DNA from: Streptomyces exfoliatus
Lineage (GTDB): Bacteria > Actinomycetota > Actinomycetes > Streptomycetales > Streptomycetaceae
Direction: 5' to 3'
Length of the DNA: 64,000 bases
Assembly: GCF_000725545.1 (NCBI RefSeq)
Contig: NZ_JNZP01000003.1
Coordinates: 1 to 64,000 of the forward strand
The notes beneath the pieces were generated by a model. It was not told where the DNA came from, did no database searches, and saw only the letters and a list, made by a program, of their open reading frames with translations. The position numbers and the translations under genes were made by a program. Shown here piece by piece: positions 1-8,684 of this stretch. How positions within the stretch are numbered: the stretch's first letter is position 1; each line of letters begins with the position of its first letter.

Positions 1-2
1 CT

Positions 3-101
3 GGCGGCGCCGCCACCAGGCCCGATCCAGAACCAGCCATTACCACCGGCAAGCCGCCGATCAGACATGAAGATCACGATCTACAGCTGGAGTATTAAGC
101 T
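3..101 (+). CDS. possible C-terminal tail of a gene cut by the window edge
   Basis: Frame 3 is open from the first base to a TAA at 99-101. It encodes about 32 residues that are charged and end in HDLQLEY. Local GC is lower than in the rest of the window and the third-position bias is weak, so this could be the tail of a transferred or mobile gene, or chance. Frames 1 and 2 are also open for 51 and 22 codons, which weakens the call. No function can be assigned. Confidence 0.2.
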
Positions 102-502
102 CGCCGTGTCTGCATTCCACCATCCGGGCGTCGCGAAGCTCCGCGTTGGCACATGAGCCTATCGGGGCGCGTCCCTCGTTCAGCGGAACATCGGCCCGAT
201 GTTGTCTTATTTTATTGACGTCTGAGGGTGCGTCAGTGCAGGTGGGGGCCTTTTCGTCGAACTGTGACAGGGGTCGCAGGCGCAAAGCCGCACCCCCTGG
301 AATGACGAAAAGTCGTCGCACGAGTGTCAGGTCGGCGCGAAGCCGCTCTCAGGGCCCCCGTCATACCTCAGGAGGACGGAGCGGCCCTCCGGTCAGACTC
401 GAGACTGCCCCGGGAACGGGCACGTGGACGGACGTCCCGGGCCGGAACGCTCGACACGATGAAGGGGTTCCCGCAACAGCCCCGCAGTGACAGGAGTCCC
501 TC
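102..502. other. non-coding region upstream of the ABC transporter pair
   Basis: About 400 bases with no convincing gene. The left half is unusually AT-rich for this chromosome and includes a TTATTTTATTGACG stretch; its TTGACG at 215-220 could be a -35 element, but no good -10 follows at the usual distance. The right half has GC-rich inverted sequences around 405-450 (CCCCGGGAACGGG and a later TCCCGGGC). The two short overlapping ORFs here look like shadows. Confidence 0.5.
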
Positions 503-1273
503 GTGACCACCACCCCCACCGTGTCCCGTGCCACCGCGGTGGCCGCCCGCGCCTCGGATCTGTCGAAGATCTACGGACAGGGCGAGACCCAGGTGGTCGC
601 CCTCGACCGGGTCAGCGTGGACTTCCGCCAGGGCGAGTTCACCGCGATCATGGGCCCCTCGGGCTCCGGCAAGTCGACGCTCATGCACTGCGTGGCCGGC
701 CTCGACTCCTTCTCCTCCGGCTCCGTCCGGATCGGCGAGACGGAACTGTCCACCCTGAAGGACAAGCAGCTCACCCAGCTCCGCCGGGACAAGATCGGCT
801 TCATCTTCCAGGCCTTCAACCTGCTGCCGACGCTGACGGCCCTGGAGAACATCACGCTCCCCATGGACATCGCGGGCCGCAAGGCCGACAAGCAGTGGGT
901 CCAGCAGGTCATCGACATGCTCGGCCTCTCCGCCCGGCTCAGCCACCGCCCGACCGAGCTCTCCGGCGGCCAGCAGCAGCGCGTGGCCGTGGCCCGCGCC
1001 CTCGCCTCCCGCCCGGAGATCATCTTCGGTGACGAGCCGACCGGAAACCTGGACTCCCGCTCGGGCGCCGAGGTCCTCGGCTTCCTGCGCAACTCGGTAC
1101 GCGAGCTGGGCCAGACCGTCGTCATGGTCACCCACGACCCGGTGGCCGCCTCCTACGCGGACCGCGTGATCTTCCTCGCCGACGGCCGGATCGTCGACGA
1201 GATGCTCCACCCGACGGCGGACGGCGTGCTCGACCGCATGAAGGCCTTCGACGCCAAGGGCCGTACGAGCTGA
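503..1273 (+). CDS. ABC transporter ATP-binding protein (MacB/LolD-like)
   Basis: The 256-residue nucleotide-binding subunit hydrolyses ATP to drive the FtsX-type permease encoded next. Walker A GPSGSGKST is at residues 51-59, the Q-loop at about Q103, the signature LSGGQQQR at 153-160, Walker B IIFGDE at 173-178 and the H-loop His at 211. The sequence fits the MacB/LolD/FtsE family, which performs mechanotransmission or lipoprotein and peptide export rather than nutrient import. The GTG start follows AGGAGTCCCTC. The permease begins 84 bp downstream, so the two are probably one operon. A close paralogue lies at 39084-39923. Substrate unknown. Confidence 0.93.
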   Translation: MTTTPTVSRATAVAARASDLSKIYGQGETQVVALDRVSVDFRQGEFTAIMGPSGSGKSTLMHCVAGLDSFSSGSVRIGETELSTLKDKQLTQLRRDKIGFIFQAFNLLPTLTALENITLPMDIAGRKADKQWVQQVIDMLGLSARLSHRPTELSGGQQQRVAVARALASRPEIIFGDEPTGNLDSRSGAEVLGFLRNSVRELGQTVVMVTHDPVAASYADRVIFLADGRIVDEMLHPTADGVLDRMKAFDAKGRTS

Positions 1274-1280
1274 CGCCGGA

Positions 1281-1305
1281 GGGGGTGTACCGACACGACA
1301 CCCCC
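1281..1305 (+). other. small hairpin between the ATPase and permease genes
   Basis: GGGGGTGT at 1281-1288 and ACACCCCC at 1298-1305 form a perfect 8-bp stem with a 9-base loop in the spacer between two co-directional partner genes. It has no U-tract. It could moderate transcription or mRNA stability between subunits, which is inference. Confidence 0.4.
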
Positions 1306-1356
1306 CGCGCGACCCCCGACCCTCCGTCCCGCCCCACCCTCCTCCAGGACACACCC

Positions 1357-3888
1357 ATGTTCCGTACCGCCCTGCGCAACGTCCTCGCGCACAAGGCGAG
1401 ACTGCTGATGACCGTCCTCGCCGTGATGCTCGGCGTGGCCTTCGTCTCCGGCACCCTCGTCTTCACCGACACCCTCTCCCAGGCCTTCCGCAGCCAGTCC
1501 ACCAAGAGCTACGAAGACGTCGCCGTCGCCGTCAGCATGTACCCGAGCGCCGAGGAGGCCCAGAAGACCCCCGGCCTCTCCCAGAAGGACGTCGACCGCG
1601 TCGCGAAGCTCGACGGCGTCGCCGCCGTCACCCCCCGCGTCGACGGCTTCGCCGGTGTCCCCGACAAGGACGGCAAGCTGATCGGCGTCGGCTGGTCCAG
1701 CAAGGGCACCAACTTCGCGCCCGGCAAGGACGGCAAGGACCGCGCGTACACCTTCGTCGCGGGTGCAGGGCCGGTCCGGGACACGCAGATCGCGCTCGAC
1801 GAGGACAGCGCCGACAAGGGCGGTTACAAGGTCGGCGACACCGTCCGCGTCGCCACCAACGGCCCCGTGAAGGAGTTCACCCTCGCCGGTGTCTTCACCA
1901 CCGAGGACGGCGCCGTCAACGCGGGCGGCAGCCTGATCCTCTTCGACACCTCCGTCGCGCAGAAGCTCTACCTGAAGCCCGGCTACTTCCAGGACCTGGC
2001 CGTCACCGCCGCTCCCGGCGCCGACGCGGACAAGCTCCTCGACGAGGTCCTGAAGGTCGTTCCGAAGGCCGCCACCGCCCAGACCGGGCAGGCGCTCGCC
2101 GAAGAGCAGGCCAAGGACATCGAGGCCGGCCTCGGCAGCCTCAACCAGGTGCTGCTCGGCTTCGCCGGCATCGCGCTCTTCGTGGGCGTCTTCCTGATCT
2201 CCAACACCTTCACCATGCTGGTCGCGCAGCGCACGAAGGAGCTGGCGCTGATGCGCGCCGTCGGCGCCTCGCGCAAGCAGATCACCCGTTCCGTCCTCGC
2301 CGAGGCCGGTGTGGTCGGCCTGGTCGCCTCGGCCGTCGGATACCTCCTCGGCGTCGGCCTCGCGGTCGGGCTCCGCTCGGCCATGAGCGCCTTCGACCTG
2401 AAGGTCCCGGACGGCGACCTCGTCCTCGGAGCCACCCCGGTCCTTTCGGCGTTCGCCGTCGGCGTCCTCATCACCATGCTCGCCGCCTGGCTGCCGGGTC
2501 GCCGCGCCGCGAAGATCCCGCCGGTCGCCGCCATGAGCAGCGTCCACGCCACCGCGAGCACCAAGTCGCTCGTCGTACGGAACTCCATCGGCGCCGCCCT
2601 CACCGCGATCGGCGCGGTCCTGATCGTGCTCGGCGCGGGCAAGGGCGGTGACACGGGCCGGATGCTCATCGCCGGCGGCGCGTTCCTCACCCTCATCGGC
2701 GTGATCGTGCTGATCCCGATGCTGTCCCGCCCGGTGATCGCCGTGATCCGCCCCGTCTTCGTGAACCTCTTCGGGGTCTCCGGCAAGCTCGCCGGTCTCA
2801 ACGCGGTCCGCAACCCGCGCCGCACCGGCGCCACCGCCTCCGCGCTCGCCATCGGCCTCACCCTGGTCACCGGCCTCTCGGTGATCGGCGCGACCGTCGG
2901 CCAGGCCCTCGACAAGATGACGGTCGATCAGATCAGGGCCGACTACATGATCACCATGGCGAGCCAGACCAGCCTCAGCGAGGACGCGCTGACCGCCCTC
3001 GCGAAGGCCCCGGGCGTCACCGCGGCCTCCCCGCAGCAGGCCGGGGCCCTGGAGATCAAGGGCTCCTACGTCTCGGCCTCCGGCGTCACCCCCGGTGACA
3101 TCGAGAAGGTCCTCAAGATCACCACCGTGAACGGCTCCCTCGCCTCGCTCGGCGAGGGGCAGATCGCCGTCGCCGAGAAGACCGCCGCGAAGCGCGGCCT
3201 GAAGGTCGGCGACACCGTCCCGGTCGAGTACCTCGACAAGGCCGAGGACGAGCTCACCATCGGCGCGATCTACGAGGACAGCGAGTTCCTCTCGCCGGTC
3301 CTGATCGACCAGAAGCTGATCGACGCCCACGAGCAGGAGACGTACACCCCGCAGATCTTCGTCACCATGGACGGCGGCCCGTCCGACGCCAACCAGAAGG
3401 CCCTGTCGAAGGCCCTGGGCGACAACCCGGCGATCACGGTGATGGACAAGAAGGACATCCGCGACGAGTTCGGCGGGCAGATCAACCTGCTCCTGAACAT
3501 CGTCTACGGCCTGCTCGCCATGGCCCTGCTCATCGCCGTCCTCGGTGTCGTCAACACCCTCGCGATGTCCGTCTTCGAGCGTCAGCAGGAGATCGGCATG
3601 CTGCGGGCGATCGGCCTCGACCGGCGCCGGGTGAAGCGGATGGTCCGTCTGGAGGCCGTCGTCATCTCGGTGTTCGGCGCGATCGTCGGCATCGGCCTCG
3701 GCTCGTTCCTCGGCTGGGCGATCGGCGAGACCTTCAAGAACAGCCTCCCGGGCTACGCCCTGGTCCTGCCCTGGGACCGGATCGGGATCTTCCTGGTCCT
3801 GGCCGGCCTGGTCGGCGTCCTCGCCTCCCTGTGGCCGGCCCGCAGCGCGGCGAAGCTGAACATGCTGGCCGCCATCAAGGCCGAGTGA
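1357..3888 (+). CDS. ABC transporter permease, FtsX/MacB-like
   Basis: This 843-residue membrane subunit partners the ATPase at 503-1273. It has an N-terminal transmembrane helix preceded by FRTALRNVLAHKARLL, a large extracytoplasmic MacB-PCD-like domain, then two FtsX-type membrane blocks each with the typical sequence near 'MRAVGASRKQI' and 'LRAIGLDRRRV'. This is the long permease type with eight or more helices. ATG 1357 is preferred over an in-frame upstream GTG at 1285 because the homologous paralogue begins at the equivalent residue and the protein then starts with a membrane-anchor sequence. A perfect palindromic terminator follows. Likely exporter or mechanotransducer; substrate unknown. 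Confidence 0.92.
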   Translation: MFRTALRNVLAHKARLLMTVLAVMLGVAFVSGTLVFTDTLSQAFRSQSTKSYEDVAVAVSMYPSAEEAQKTPGLSQKDVDRVAKLDGVAAVTPRVDGFAGVPDKDGKLIGVGWSSKGTNFAPGKDGKDRAYTFVAGAGPVRDTQIALDEDSADKGGYKVGDTVRVATNGPVKEFTLAGVFTTEDGAVNAGGSLILFDTSVAQKLYLKPGYFQDLAVTAAPGADADKLLDEVLKVVPKAATAQTGQALAEEQAKDIEAGLGSLNQVLLGFAGIALFVGVFLISNTFTMLVAQRTKELALMRAVGASRKQITRSVLAEAGVVGLVASAVGYLLGVGLAVGLRSAMSAFDLKVPDGDLVLGATPVLSAFAVGVLITMLAAWLPGRRAAKIPPVAAMSSVHATASTKSLVVRNSIGAALTAIGAVLIVLGAGKGGDTGRMLIAGGAFLTLIGVIVLIPMLSRPVIAVIRPVFVNLFGVSGKLAGLNAVRNPRRTGATASALAIGLTLVTGLSVIGATVGQALDKMTVDQIRADYMITMASQTSLSEDALTALAKAPGVTAASPQQAGALEIKGSYVSASGVTPGDIEKVLKITTVNGSLASLGEGQIAVAEKTAAKRGLKVGDTVPVEYLDKAEDELTIGAIYEDSEFLSPVLIDQKLIDAHEQETYTPQIFVTMDGGPSDANQKALSKALGDNPAITVMDKKDIRDEFGGQINLLLNIVYGLLAMALLIAVLGVVNTLAMSVFERQQEIGMLRAIGLDRRRVKRMVRLEAVVISVFGAIVGIGLGSFLGWAIGETFKNSLPGYALVLPWDRIGIFLVLAGLVGVLASLWPARSAAKLNMLAAIKAE

Positions 3889-3907
3889 CGACCTCGGTGA
3901 AGCGCGT

Positions 3908-3941
3908 CGAGGGCCGGGTTCCCGCGGGAACCCGGCCCTCG
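3908..3941. terminator. perfect 34-bp palindrome, bidirectional terminator
   Basis: A self-complementary 34-bp sequence beginning CGAGGGCCGGGTTCCC lies between the convergent ends of the ABC permease (3888) and the methyltransferase gene (3950). There is no U-run, as is usual for Streptomyces intergenic terminators. Confidence 0.8.
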
Positions 3942-3949
3942 GGCGTACC

Positions 3950-5257
3950 TCAGGGCCGCTCGTTCCATACGCGCGGCCGCAACGCCGTCCCGCTCTTCCC
4001 CGACACCGGCGTCTTCACGGCGAGGAACTGGTTGACGCCGATCCGGTTGCGCTCGAAGGAGACGGCGGACGCGGCCATGTAGAGGCGCCAGATCCTCGCC
4101 CGGCCCGGCGAGGTCAGCCGGACCGCCCGCTCCCAGTCCGCCTCCAGGTTGGCGACCCAGCGGCGCAGGGTGAGCGCGTAGTGCTCGCGGATCGCCTCCA
4201 CGTCCCTCACCTCGAACCCGGCGTCCTCCAGGGTGCTCAGGGTGCGTCCCATGGGGGCGAGTTCACCGTCGGGGAAGACGTAGGAGTCGATGAAGGGATC
4301 GATCTCGTACGCCTCCTCGTCGGGTTCGGGGCGGCGGGAGATCTGGTGGTTGAGGAGCCGTCCGCCGGGCCTGAGGAGCCCGTACAGCGTGTCGGCGTAC
4401 TCCCGGTACTTCACGGCCCCCACGTGCTCGGCCATGCCGATCGAGGAGATCGCGTCGTACGGGCCGTCGTCGACGTCCCGGTAGTCCTGGACCCGGATCT
4501 CGATCAGGTCGGTCAGGCCCTCCTCGGCGATCCGCTTGCGGGCGTAGGCGGCCTGCTCGCGGGAGAGGGTGACGCCGACGACCCTGGCGCCGTACTCGCG
4601 GGCGGCGTGGACGGCCATGGAGCCCCAGCCGCAGCCCACGTCGAGGAGCCGGTCGCCCTCCTTGAGGTTCAGCTTGCGGGCGACGAGGTCCAGCTTGTCC
4701 CGCTGGGCGTCCTCCAGGGTCGCGTCGGAGCCGTGCGAGGACCAGTAGGCGCAGCTGTAGACCATCGAGGGGCCGAGGACGAGCCGGTAGAAGTCGTTGC
4801 CCACGTCGTAGTGGTGACTGATCGCCTGCTTGTCCCGGCGCTTGCTGTGCCGGCTGCCGCTCCGACCCCGGATCTCCTCGGCCGGCGGCGCCGGCGGCGG
4901 CAGCGGCCCGGCGAGCCGCAGCAGGGAGCGGGCGGCGGCCCGCAGCCCCGGATCGCGTACGGATTCCAGCAGGCCCCTGGTGTCCTCCGTACGCTCCCAC
5001 AGAAGGCCCGACAGGCTGTCCAGGAGCTGGTAGAGGTCGCCCTCGACGTCGAGCTCCCCGGCCACCCAGGCGCGGGCCAGGCCCAGTTCGCCGGGCTTCC
5101 AGATCATCCTCCGCAGGGCGCGGCGGTCGCGGACGATCAGGACGGGCCCGCCCACTGGTCCGGCCTCGCTGCCGTCCCAGGCCCGCAGCCGGACCGGGAG
5201 CGGTCCGCCGAGCAGTTCCTCGGCGAGAGTCGTCAGCCGCGACGCGGCGTCGGCCAT
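3950..5257 (-). CDS. cyclopropane-fatty-acyl-phospholipid synthase family methyltransferase
   Basis: This 435-residue SAM-dependent enzyme is of the CFA/mycolic acid cyclopropane synthase type. Family members transfer a methylene or methyl group to the double bond of a membrane phospholipid acyl chain. The YDVGNDFY motif is at about 150-157 and the SAM-binding LDVGCGWGS at 205-213, with GGRLLNHQISR and FPDGELAP later. The N-terminal 120 residues form the usual extra domain of bacterial CFA synthases. ATG 5257 is chosen over an in-frame GTG at 5266 because GGAGG lies 8 bases upstream of the ATG and overlaps the GTG. It lies downstream of ndh, separated by a terminator, so probably has its own promoter. 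The exact product (cyclopropyl or methyl-branched) is not decidable. Confidence 0.88.
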   Translation of the reverse strand: MADAASRLTTLAEELLGGPLPVRLRAWDGSEAGPVGGPVLIVRDRRALRRMIWKPGELGLARAWVAGELDVEGDLYQLLDSLSGLLWERTEDTRGLLESVRDPGLRAAARSLLRLAGPLPPPAPPAEEIRGRSGSRHSKRRDKQAISHHYDVGNDFYRLVLGPSMVYSCAYWSSHGSDATLEDAQRDKLDLVARKLNLKEGDRLLDVGCGWGSMAVHAAREYGARVVGVTLSREQAAYARKRIAEEGLTDLIEIRVQDYRDVDDGPYDAISSIGMAEHVGAVKYREYADTLYGLLRPGGRLLNHQISRRPEPDEEAYEIDPFIDSYVFPDGELAPMGRTLSTLEDAGFEVRDVEAIREHYALTLRRWVANLEADWERAVRLTSPGRARIWRLYMAASAVSFERNRIGVNQFLAVKTPVSGKSGTALRPRVWNERP

Positions 5258-5365
5258 GGTGCACACCTCCGTGATGTCGTGCCCCAGACATGCTCGTCAC
5301 CATGGGAACACCGTCCGTAGGTATTTCCACTCCCGCCGCAGCGCAATCAGTCGGCAAAACACGCG

Positions 5366-5401
5366 AAGGGCCGTCCGCACCACGGATGGCGGACGGCCCT
5401 T
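5366..5401 (-). terminator. terminator downstream of ndh
   Basis: AAGGGCCGTCCGC (5366-5378) pairs perfectly with GCGGACGGCCCTT (5389-5401) around a 10-base loop. It lies between the ndh stop (5432) and the downstream methyltransferase start (5257). A short T-run follows the stem on the plus strand. Confidence 0.8.
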
Positions 5402-5431
5402 TTACGGCCTTGCGTGTACTGCGGGTGGTAC

Positions 5432-6811
5432 TTAGGAGGCCTTGGCCTTCTCCTGCACCGGGGCGGCCGGCGCCGGAGCGGGCTTGGCCGCCTCGTAGAA
5501 CTCCTCGCGCGGCGTCTCCATGGCACCCAGGGAGACGACCTCACGCTTGAGGAACATCGCGAGCGTCCAGTCGGCGAAGACACGGATCTTGCGGTTCCAG
5601 GTCGGCATCGCCATGCCGTGGTAGCCACGGTGCATGTACCAGGCGAGACGGCCCTTGAGCTTGATCTTCACCTTGCCCATGACGATCATCGCGACGCCCT
5701 TGTGCAGACCGAGTCCGGCCACCGCGCCCTTGTTGGCGTGGCTGTACTCCTTCTGCGGGAAGCCGCGCATACCGGCCACCACGTTGTCGCCGAGGACCTT
5801 GGCCTGGCGCAGGGCGTGCTGGGCGTTCGGCGGGCACCAGGCGTTCGGGTTGCCGGCCTTGCGGCCGACCATGTCCGGGACCTGGGCGTTGTCGCCGGCG
5901 GCCCACGCGTAGTCGAGACCGTTGATCTGGAGCTTCTCGTTGCAGTCCACGTGGCCGCGGGGGCCGAGCGGCAGACCGAAGCGGGAGAGCGCCGGGTTCG
6001 GCTTCACGCCGGCGGTCCAGACGATCGTGTTGGAGTCGACCTCGAGGCCGTTCTTCAGCACGACGTGGCCGTCGACGCAGGAGTCCATGGACGTCTCGAG
6101 GTAGATCTCGATGCCACGGCCCTCGAGGTGCTCCTTGCCGTACTGGCCGAGCTTGGGGCCCACCTCGGGGAGGATCTTGTCGGCCGCGTCGACCAGGACG
6201 AAGCGCATGTCCTCGCGCGACACGTTCTGGTAGTACTTCGCGGCGTCACGGGCCAGGTCCTCGACCTCGCCGATGGTCTCCGCGCCGGCGAAGCCGCCGC
6301 CCACGAAGACGAAGGTCAGCGCCTTGCGGCGGACCTCCTCGTCCGTGGTGGAGTCAGCCTTGTCCAGCTGCTCCAGGACGTGGTTGCGCAGGCCGATGGC
6401 CTCCTCGATGCCCTTCATGCCGATGCCCTGCTCGGCGAGGCCGGGGATCGGGAAGGTACGGGAGACGGCGCCCATCGCGATGACGAGGTAGTCGAAAGGC
6501 AGCTCGTAGGCCTCGCCGACGAGCGGCGAGATCGTGGCGACCTTGCGGTCCTGGTCGATGGTGGTGACCCGGCCGGTGAGCACCTCGGCTCCGCGCACGA
6601 CGCGTCGCAGCGGGACGACGACGTGGCGCGGCGAGATGCTGCCGGCGGCGGCTTCGGGGAGGAAGGGCTGGTAGGTCATGTACGACCGCGGGTCGACGAC
6701 CGTGACGGTCGCCTCCGCGTAGCGCATCTTCTTGAGGATGCGCCGAGCTGCGTACAGGCCTACGTACCCGCCGCCTACTACGAGGATCCTGGGACGCTCC
6801 GTGGTGCTCAT
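5432..6811 (-). CDS. ndh: type II NADH dehydrogenase (NDH-2), FAD-dependent
   Basis: A 459-residue single-subunit, non-proton-pumping NADH:quinone oxidoreductase acting at the inner face of the membrane. The FAD-binding Rossmann motif ILVVGGGYVGLYAARR is at residues 9-24, a second dinucleotide motif VFVGGGFAGAET in the middle, and the C-terminal DWTLAMFLKREVV helix is the usual amphipathic membrane anchor. The tail is Ala/Pro/Lys-rich. ATG 6811 (MSTTERPR) is chosen over an in-frame extension to 6913 because homology starts there. Upstream lies a 380-bp gene-free region with a Rex-like operator, consistent with NADH/NAD redox control as known for Streptomyces respiratory genes. Confidence 0.9.
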   Translation of the reverse strand: MSTTERPRILVVGGGYVGLYAARRILKKMRYAEATVTVVDPRSYMTYQPFLPEAAAGSISPRHVVVPLRRVVRGAEVLTGRVTTIDQDRKVATISPLVGEAYELPFDYLVIAMGAVSRTFPIPGLAEQGIGMKGIEEAIGLRNHVLEQLDKADSTTDEEVRRKALTFVFVGGGFAGAETIGEVEDLARDAAKYYQNVSREDMRFVLVDAADKILPEVGPKLGQYGKEHLEGRGIEIYLETSMDSCVDGHVVLKNGLEVDSNTIVWTAGVKPNPALSRFGLPLGPRGHVDCNEKLQINGLDYAWAAGDNAQVPDMVGRKAGNPNAWCPPNAQHALRQAKVLGDNVVAGMRGFPQKEYSHANKGAVAGLGLHKGVAMIVMGKVKIKLKGRLAWYMHRGYHGMAMPTWNRKIRVFADWTLAMFLKREVVSLGAMETPREEFYEAAKPAPAPAAPVQEKAKAS

Positions 6812-7088
6812 GAGATCGAGTATCCACCCCTCCAGAGGGGGGTGCTCGTGCGCCCCTTCACAAGGTCTTCGGACACCTCTGCTACACTCCGCCGCCCACG
6901 TGATCCATGTCATGGTGCTGCAAAGGAACCGGGATGCAAGGGCGAACGTTGTTCACCCCTTGTGAACTGGCCAGGAGAGCCCTCGGTAACGCTGAACCGC
7001 GGGGCCCGTTCACACGATGGAAACATCGAGCGAATCGGCCCCCGCGCCTGCGAAAGGGCCCCGCGGCACCCCTCGGAGGGGCTGAAGA

Positions 7089-7110
7089 CCCCCTTCAAGC
7101 CCCCTTCAAG
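7089..7110. repeat. two perfect tandem 11-bp repeats in the ndh upstream region
   Basis: CCCCCTTCAAG occurs twice, directly abutting (7089-7099 and 7100-7110). Eleven-base spacing is one helical turn, so a regulator could bind both copies on the same face. Function unknown. Confidence 0.6.
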
Positions 7111-7130
7111 TGCCATCAGGGCGCTTTTCC

Positions 7131-7148
7131 TTGTGAAGAACTTCACGA
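7131..7148. promoter_or_regulatory. Rex-like (ROP) operator candidate
   Basis: TTGTGAAGAACTTCACGA matches the Rex operator form TTGTGAA-N4-TTCACAA with one mismatch in the right arm. Rex is the NADH/NAD+ sensing repressor of Streptomyces respiratory genes. The site lies 320 bp before the ndh start, farther than usual, so either the transcript has a long leader or the site is a chance match. Confidence 0.5.
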
Positions 7149-7191
7149 AGTTTTCCGACGGGGTGTCGTCGGGAGGCCCGATAGACGCCCG

Positions 7192-8106
7192 CTATGCCAC
7201 GGATAGGGCGATCCCATCGAGGATGTCGTGCTCACTGACGACGACCTCGGAGGCTCCGACCCGCTCCACGATCTCCCGCAGGACGAGCGCCCCGGCGATG
7301 ATCACGTCCACCCGGCCCGGGTGTATGACCGGGATCGCGGCCCGCTCGGCGTGCGTCGAGGCGAGCAGCCGGTCGGTGACTTCGGCGACCTGGGCGGCGG
7401 AGATCCGGGCGTGGTGGATCTTCTCGGAGTCGTACGCGGGAAGCCCGAGGGCGATGGCGGCGACCGTGGTGACGGAGCCGGCGAGGCCGACGAGGGTCCC
7501 GGCGGTGGTGAGCGGCACGGTCTCCGCGGCCAGGTCGAGCGCGGCCCGCACGTCCGCGCGGATCGCCTCGGCCTCCTCGGCGGTCGGCGGGTCGTGCCGG
7601 ACGTGCCGCTCGGTCAGCCGGACGCAGCCGATGTCGACGGAGCGGGCCGCCTCGACGTGCTTGTTGCCGGTGACGAACTCGGTGGAGCCGCCGCCGATGT
7701 CCACGACGAGGTAGGTCTCCGTGCCGTGCAGCTCGCCGGTGGCGCCGGTGAAGGAGAACGCGGCCTCCTGGTCGCCGGTGATGACCTCGGGCTCGACGCC
7801 CAGGATCTCCACGACCCCGTTCACGAAGTCCTCGCGGTTCTCGGCGTCGCGGGAGGCGGAGGTGGCGACGAAGCGGAGCCGCTCGGCGCCCAGCTCCTTG
7901 ATGACCGCCGCGTACTCGCGGCAGGCCGCGAACGTGCGCTCCAGGGCCTCGGGAGCGAGCCGGCCCGTCTTGTCGACGCCCTGGCCGAGCCGGACGATCG
8001 TCATCCGCCGGTCCAGCTCGACGAGCTCGCCCGTCTCGGGGTGGACGTCGGCGACGAGGAGGCGGATGGAGTTCGTACCGCAGTCGATTCCGGCGACCCT
8101 GGTCAC
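7192..8106 (-). CDS. Ppx/GppA family phosphatase
   Basis: A 304-residue member of the exopolyphosphatase/guanosine pentaphosphate phosphohydrolase family (ASKHA fold). The N-terminal phosphate loop GIDCGTNSIRLLVADV and the central DIGGGSTEF are both intact. It is the short form lacking the C-terminal HD-like domain of E. coli Ppx. The GTG start at 8106 overlaps the stop of the upstream DUF501 gene in a GTGA, implying translational coupling; the ORF extends in frame upstream but only through the antisense-like low-complexity of DUF501. The gene probably affects polyphosphate or (p)ppGpp pools, but which substrate cannot be told. Confidence 0.88.
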   Translation of the reverse strand: MTRVAGIDCGTNSIRLLVADVHPETGELVELDRRMTIVRLGQGVDKTGRLAPEALERTFAACREYAAVIKELGAERLRFVATSASRDAENREDFVNGVVEILGVEPEVITGDQEAAFSFTGATGELHGTETYLVVDIGGGSTEFVTGNKHVEAARSVDIGCVRLTERHVRHDPPTAEEAEAIRADVRAALDLAAETVPLTTAGTLVGLAGSVTTVAAIALGLPAYDSEKIHHARISAAQVAEVTDRLLASTHAERAAIPVIHPGRVDVIIAGALVLREIVERVGASEVVVSEHDILDGIALSVA

Positions 8107-8654
8107 TTCGCCTCCTCTTCCTTGTCCTTGTCCTTGTCCACGCACGGCGTGACGCACGGGCCCTTCGCCCACCACTCCGGCAGCATCGCGAGGGCCTCGT
8201 CGCCGAACGGGTTCACGCCGGGACCGGCCGCGAGCGAGTGGCCGACGAGGACGTGCAGGCACTTGACCCGGTCCGGCATGCCGCCGGCACTCGGGAAGCC
8301 CTCCAGGACCTCGATGGCGTCACGGCGGGCGATGTAGTCCTCGTGCGCGGCCCGGTAGGCGGCGGCGAGCTCCGGGTCGGTGGCGAGCCGGCCCTGCATC
8401 TCCTTCATGACCCCGTTGGCCTCGAGGGTGCCGATGGCCGAGGCCGCCCGGGGGCAGGTCAGGTAGTACGTGGTCGGGAACGGGGTGCCGTCGGGGAGCC
8501 GCGGCGCGGTCTCGACGACGTCCGGGTTGCCGCACGGGCAGCGGTGCGCGATGGCGCGCAGGCCGCGGGGCGGCCGGCCGAGCTGCTGCTCGAAGGCCGC
8601 GATGTCCGCCTCGGTGGGCTCGGTGCGTTCGGTCTGCGGAGGGGGCGTTTCCAT
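8103..8654 (-). CDS. DUF501 domain protein
   Basis: A 183-residue soluble protein of the DUF501 family, conserved in actinobacteria between divIC/eno and ppx. It has a Cys-containing stretch (AHRCPCGNPDVVETAPRLPDG), a second TCPRA element and the conserved CLHVLVGH motif, which together suggest a metal or redox-sensitive site. The C-terminus is a charged DKDKDKEEE tail. The ATG at 8654 follows the divIC stop by 30 bp, so the genes likely form an operon. Function unknown. Confidence 0.85.
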   Translation of the reverse strand: METPPPQTERTEPTEADIAAFEQQLGRPPRGLRAIAHRCPCGNPDVVETAPRLPDGTPFPTTYYLTCPRAASAIGTLEANGVMKEMQGRLATDPELAAAYRAAHEDYIARRDAIEVLEGFPSAGGMPDRVKCLHVLVGHSLAAGPGVNPFGDEALAMLPEWWAKGPCVTPCVDKDKDKEEEAK

Positions 8655-8684
8655 GTCTGCCTTGCTCGTCAGTTCGTTACGGGC

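Larger units (their letters stand above)
6812..7191. other. 380-bp gene-free region upstream of ndh
   Basis: No ORF with Streptomyces-like codon bias. It contains a Rex-like site (7131-7148), two tandem 11-bp repeats (7089-7110), the inverted pair GTTCAC-N5-GTGAAC around 6948-6964, and other TTCAC/GTGAA half-sites, all on the promoter side of ndh. A GATACT hexamer on the minus strand about 7 bases before the ndh ATG could be a -10 for a leaderless transcript. Confidence 0.5.

Noticed and set aside
1153..3330. 725-residue antisense ORF across the ABC permease gene
   Set aside because: Asp/Gly/Arg/Glu-rich translation typical of the opposite strand of a GC-rich gene; the plus-strand frame has clear ABC permease homology.
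3908..3941. Perfect palindrome as a replication or attachment site
   Set aside because: Location between convergent stops and similarity to other stem-loops in the window indicate a terminator.
6948..6964. GTTCAC-N5-GTGAAC as a Rex operator
   Set aside because: The half-sites point the wrong way for the TGTGAA...TTCACA Rex consensus; only the 7131-7148 site has the right arrangement.
5414..7714. 766-residue plus-strand ORF opposite ndh and ppx
   Set aside because: No domain pattern, runs through two recognisable antisense genes and a promoter region.
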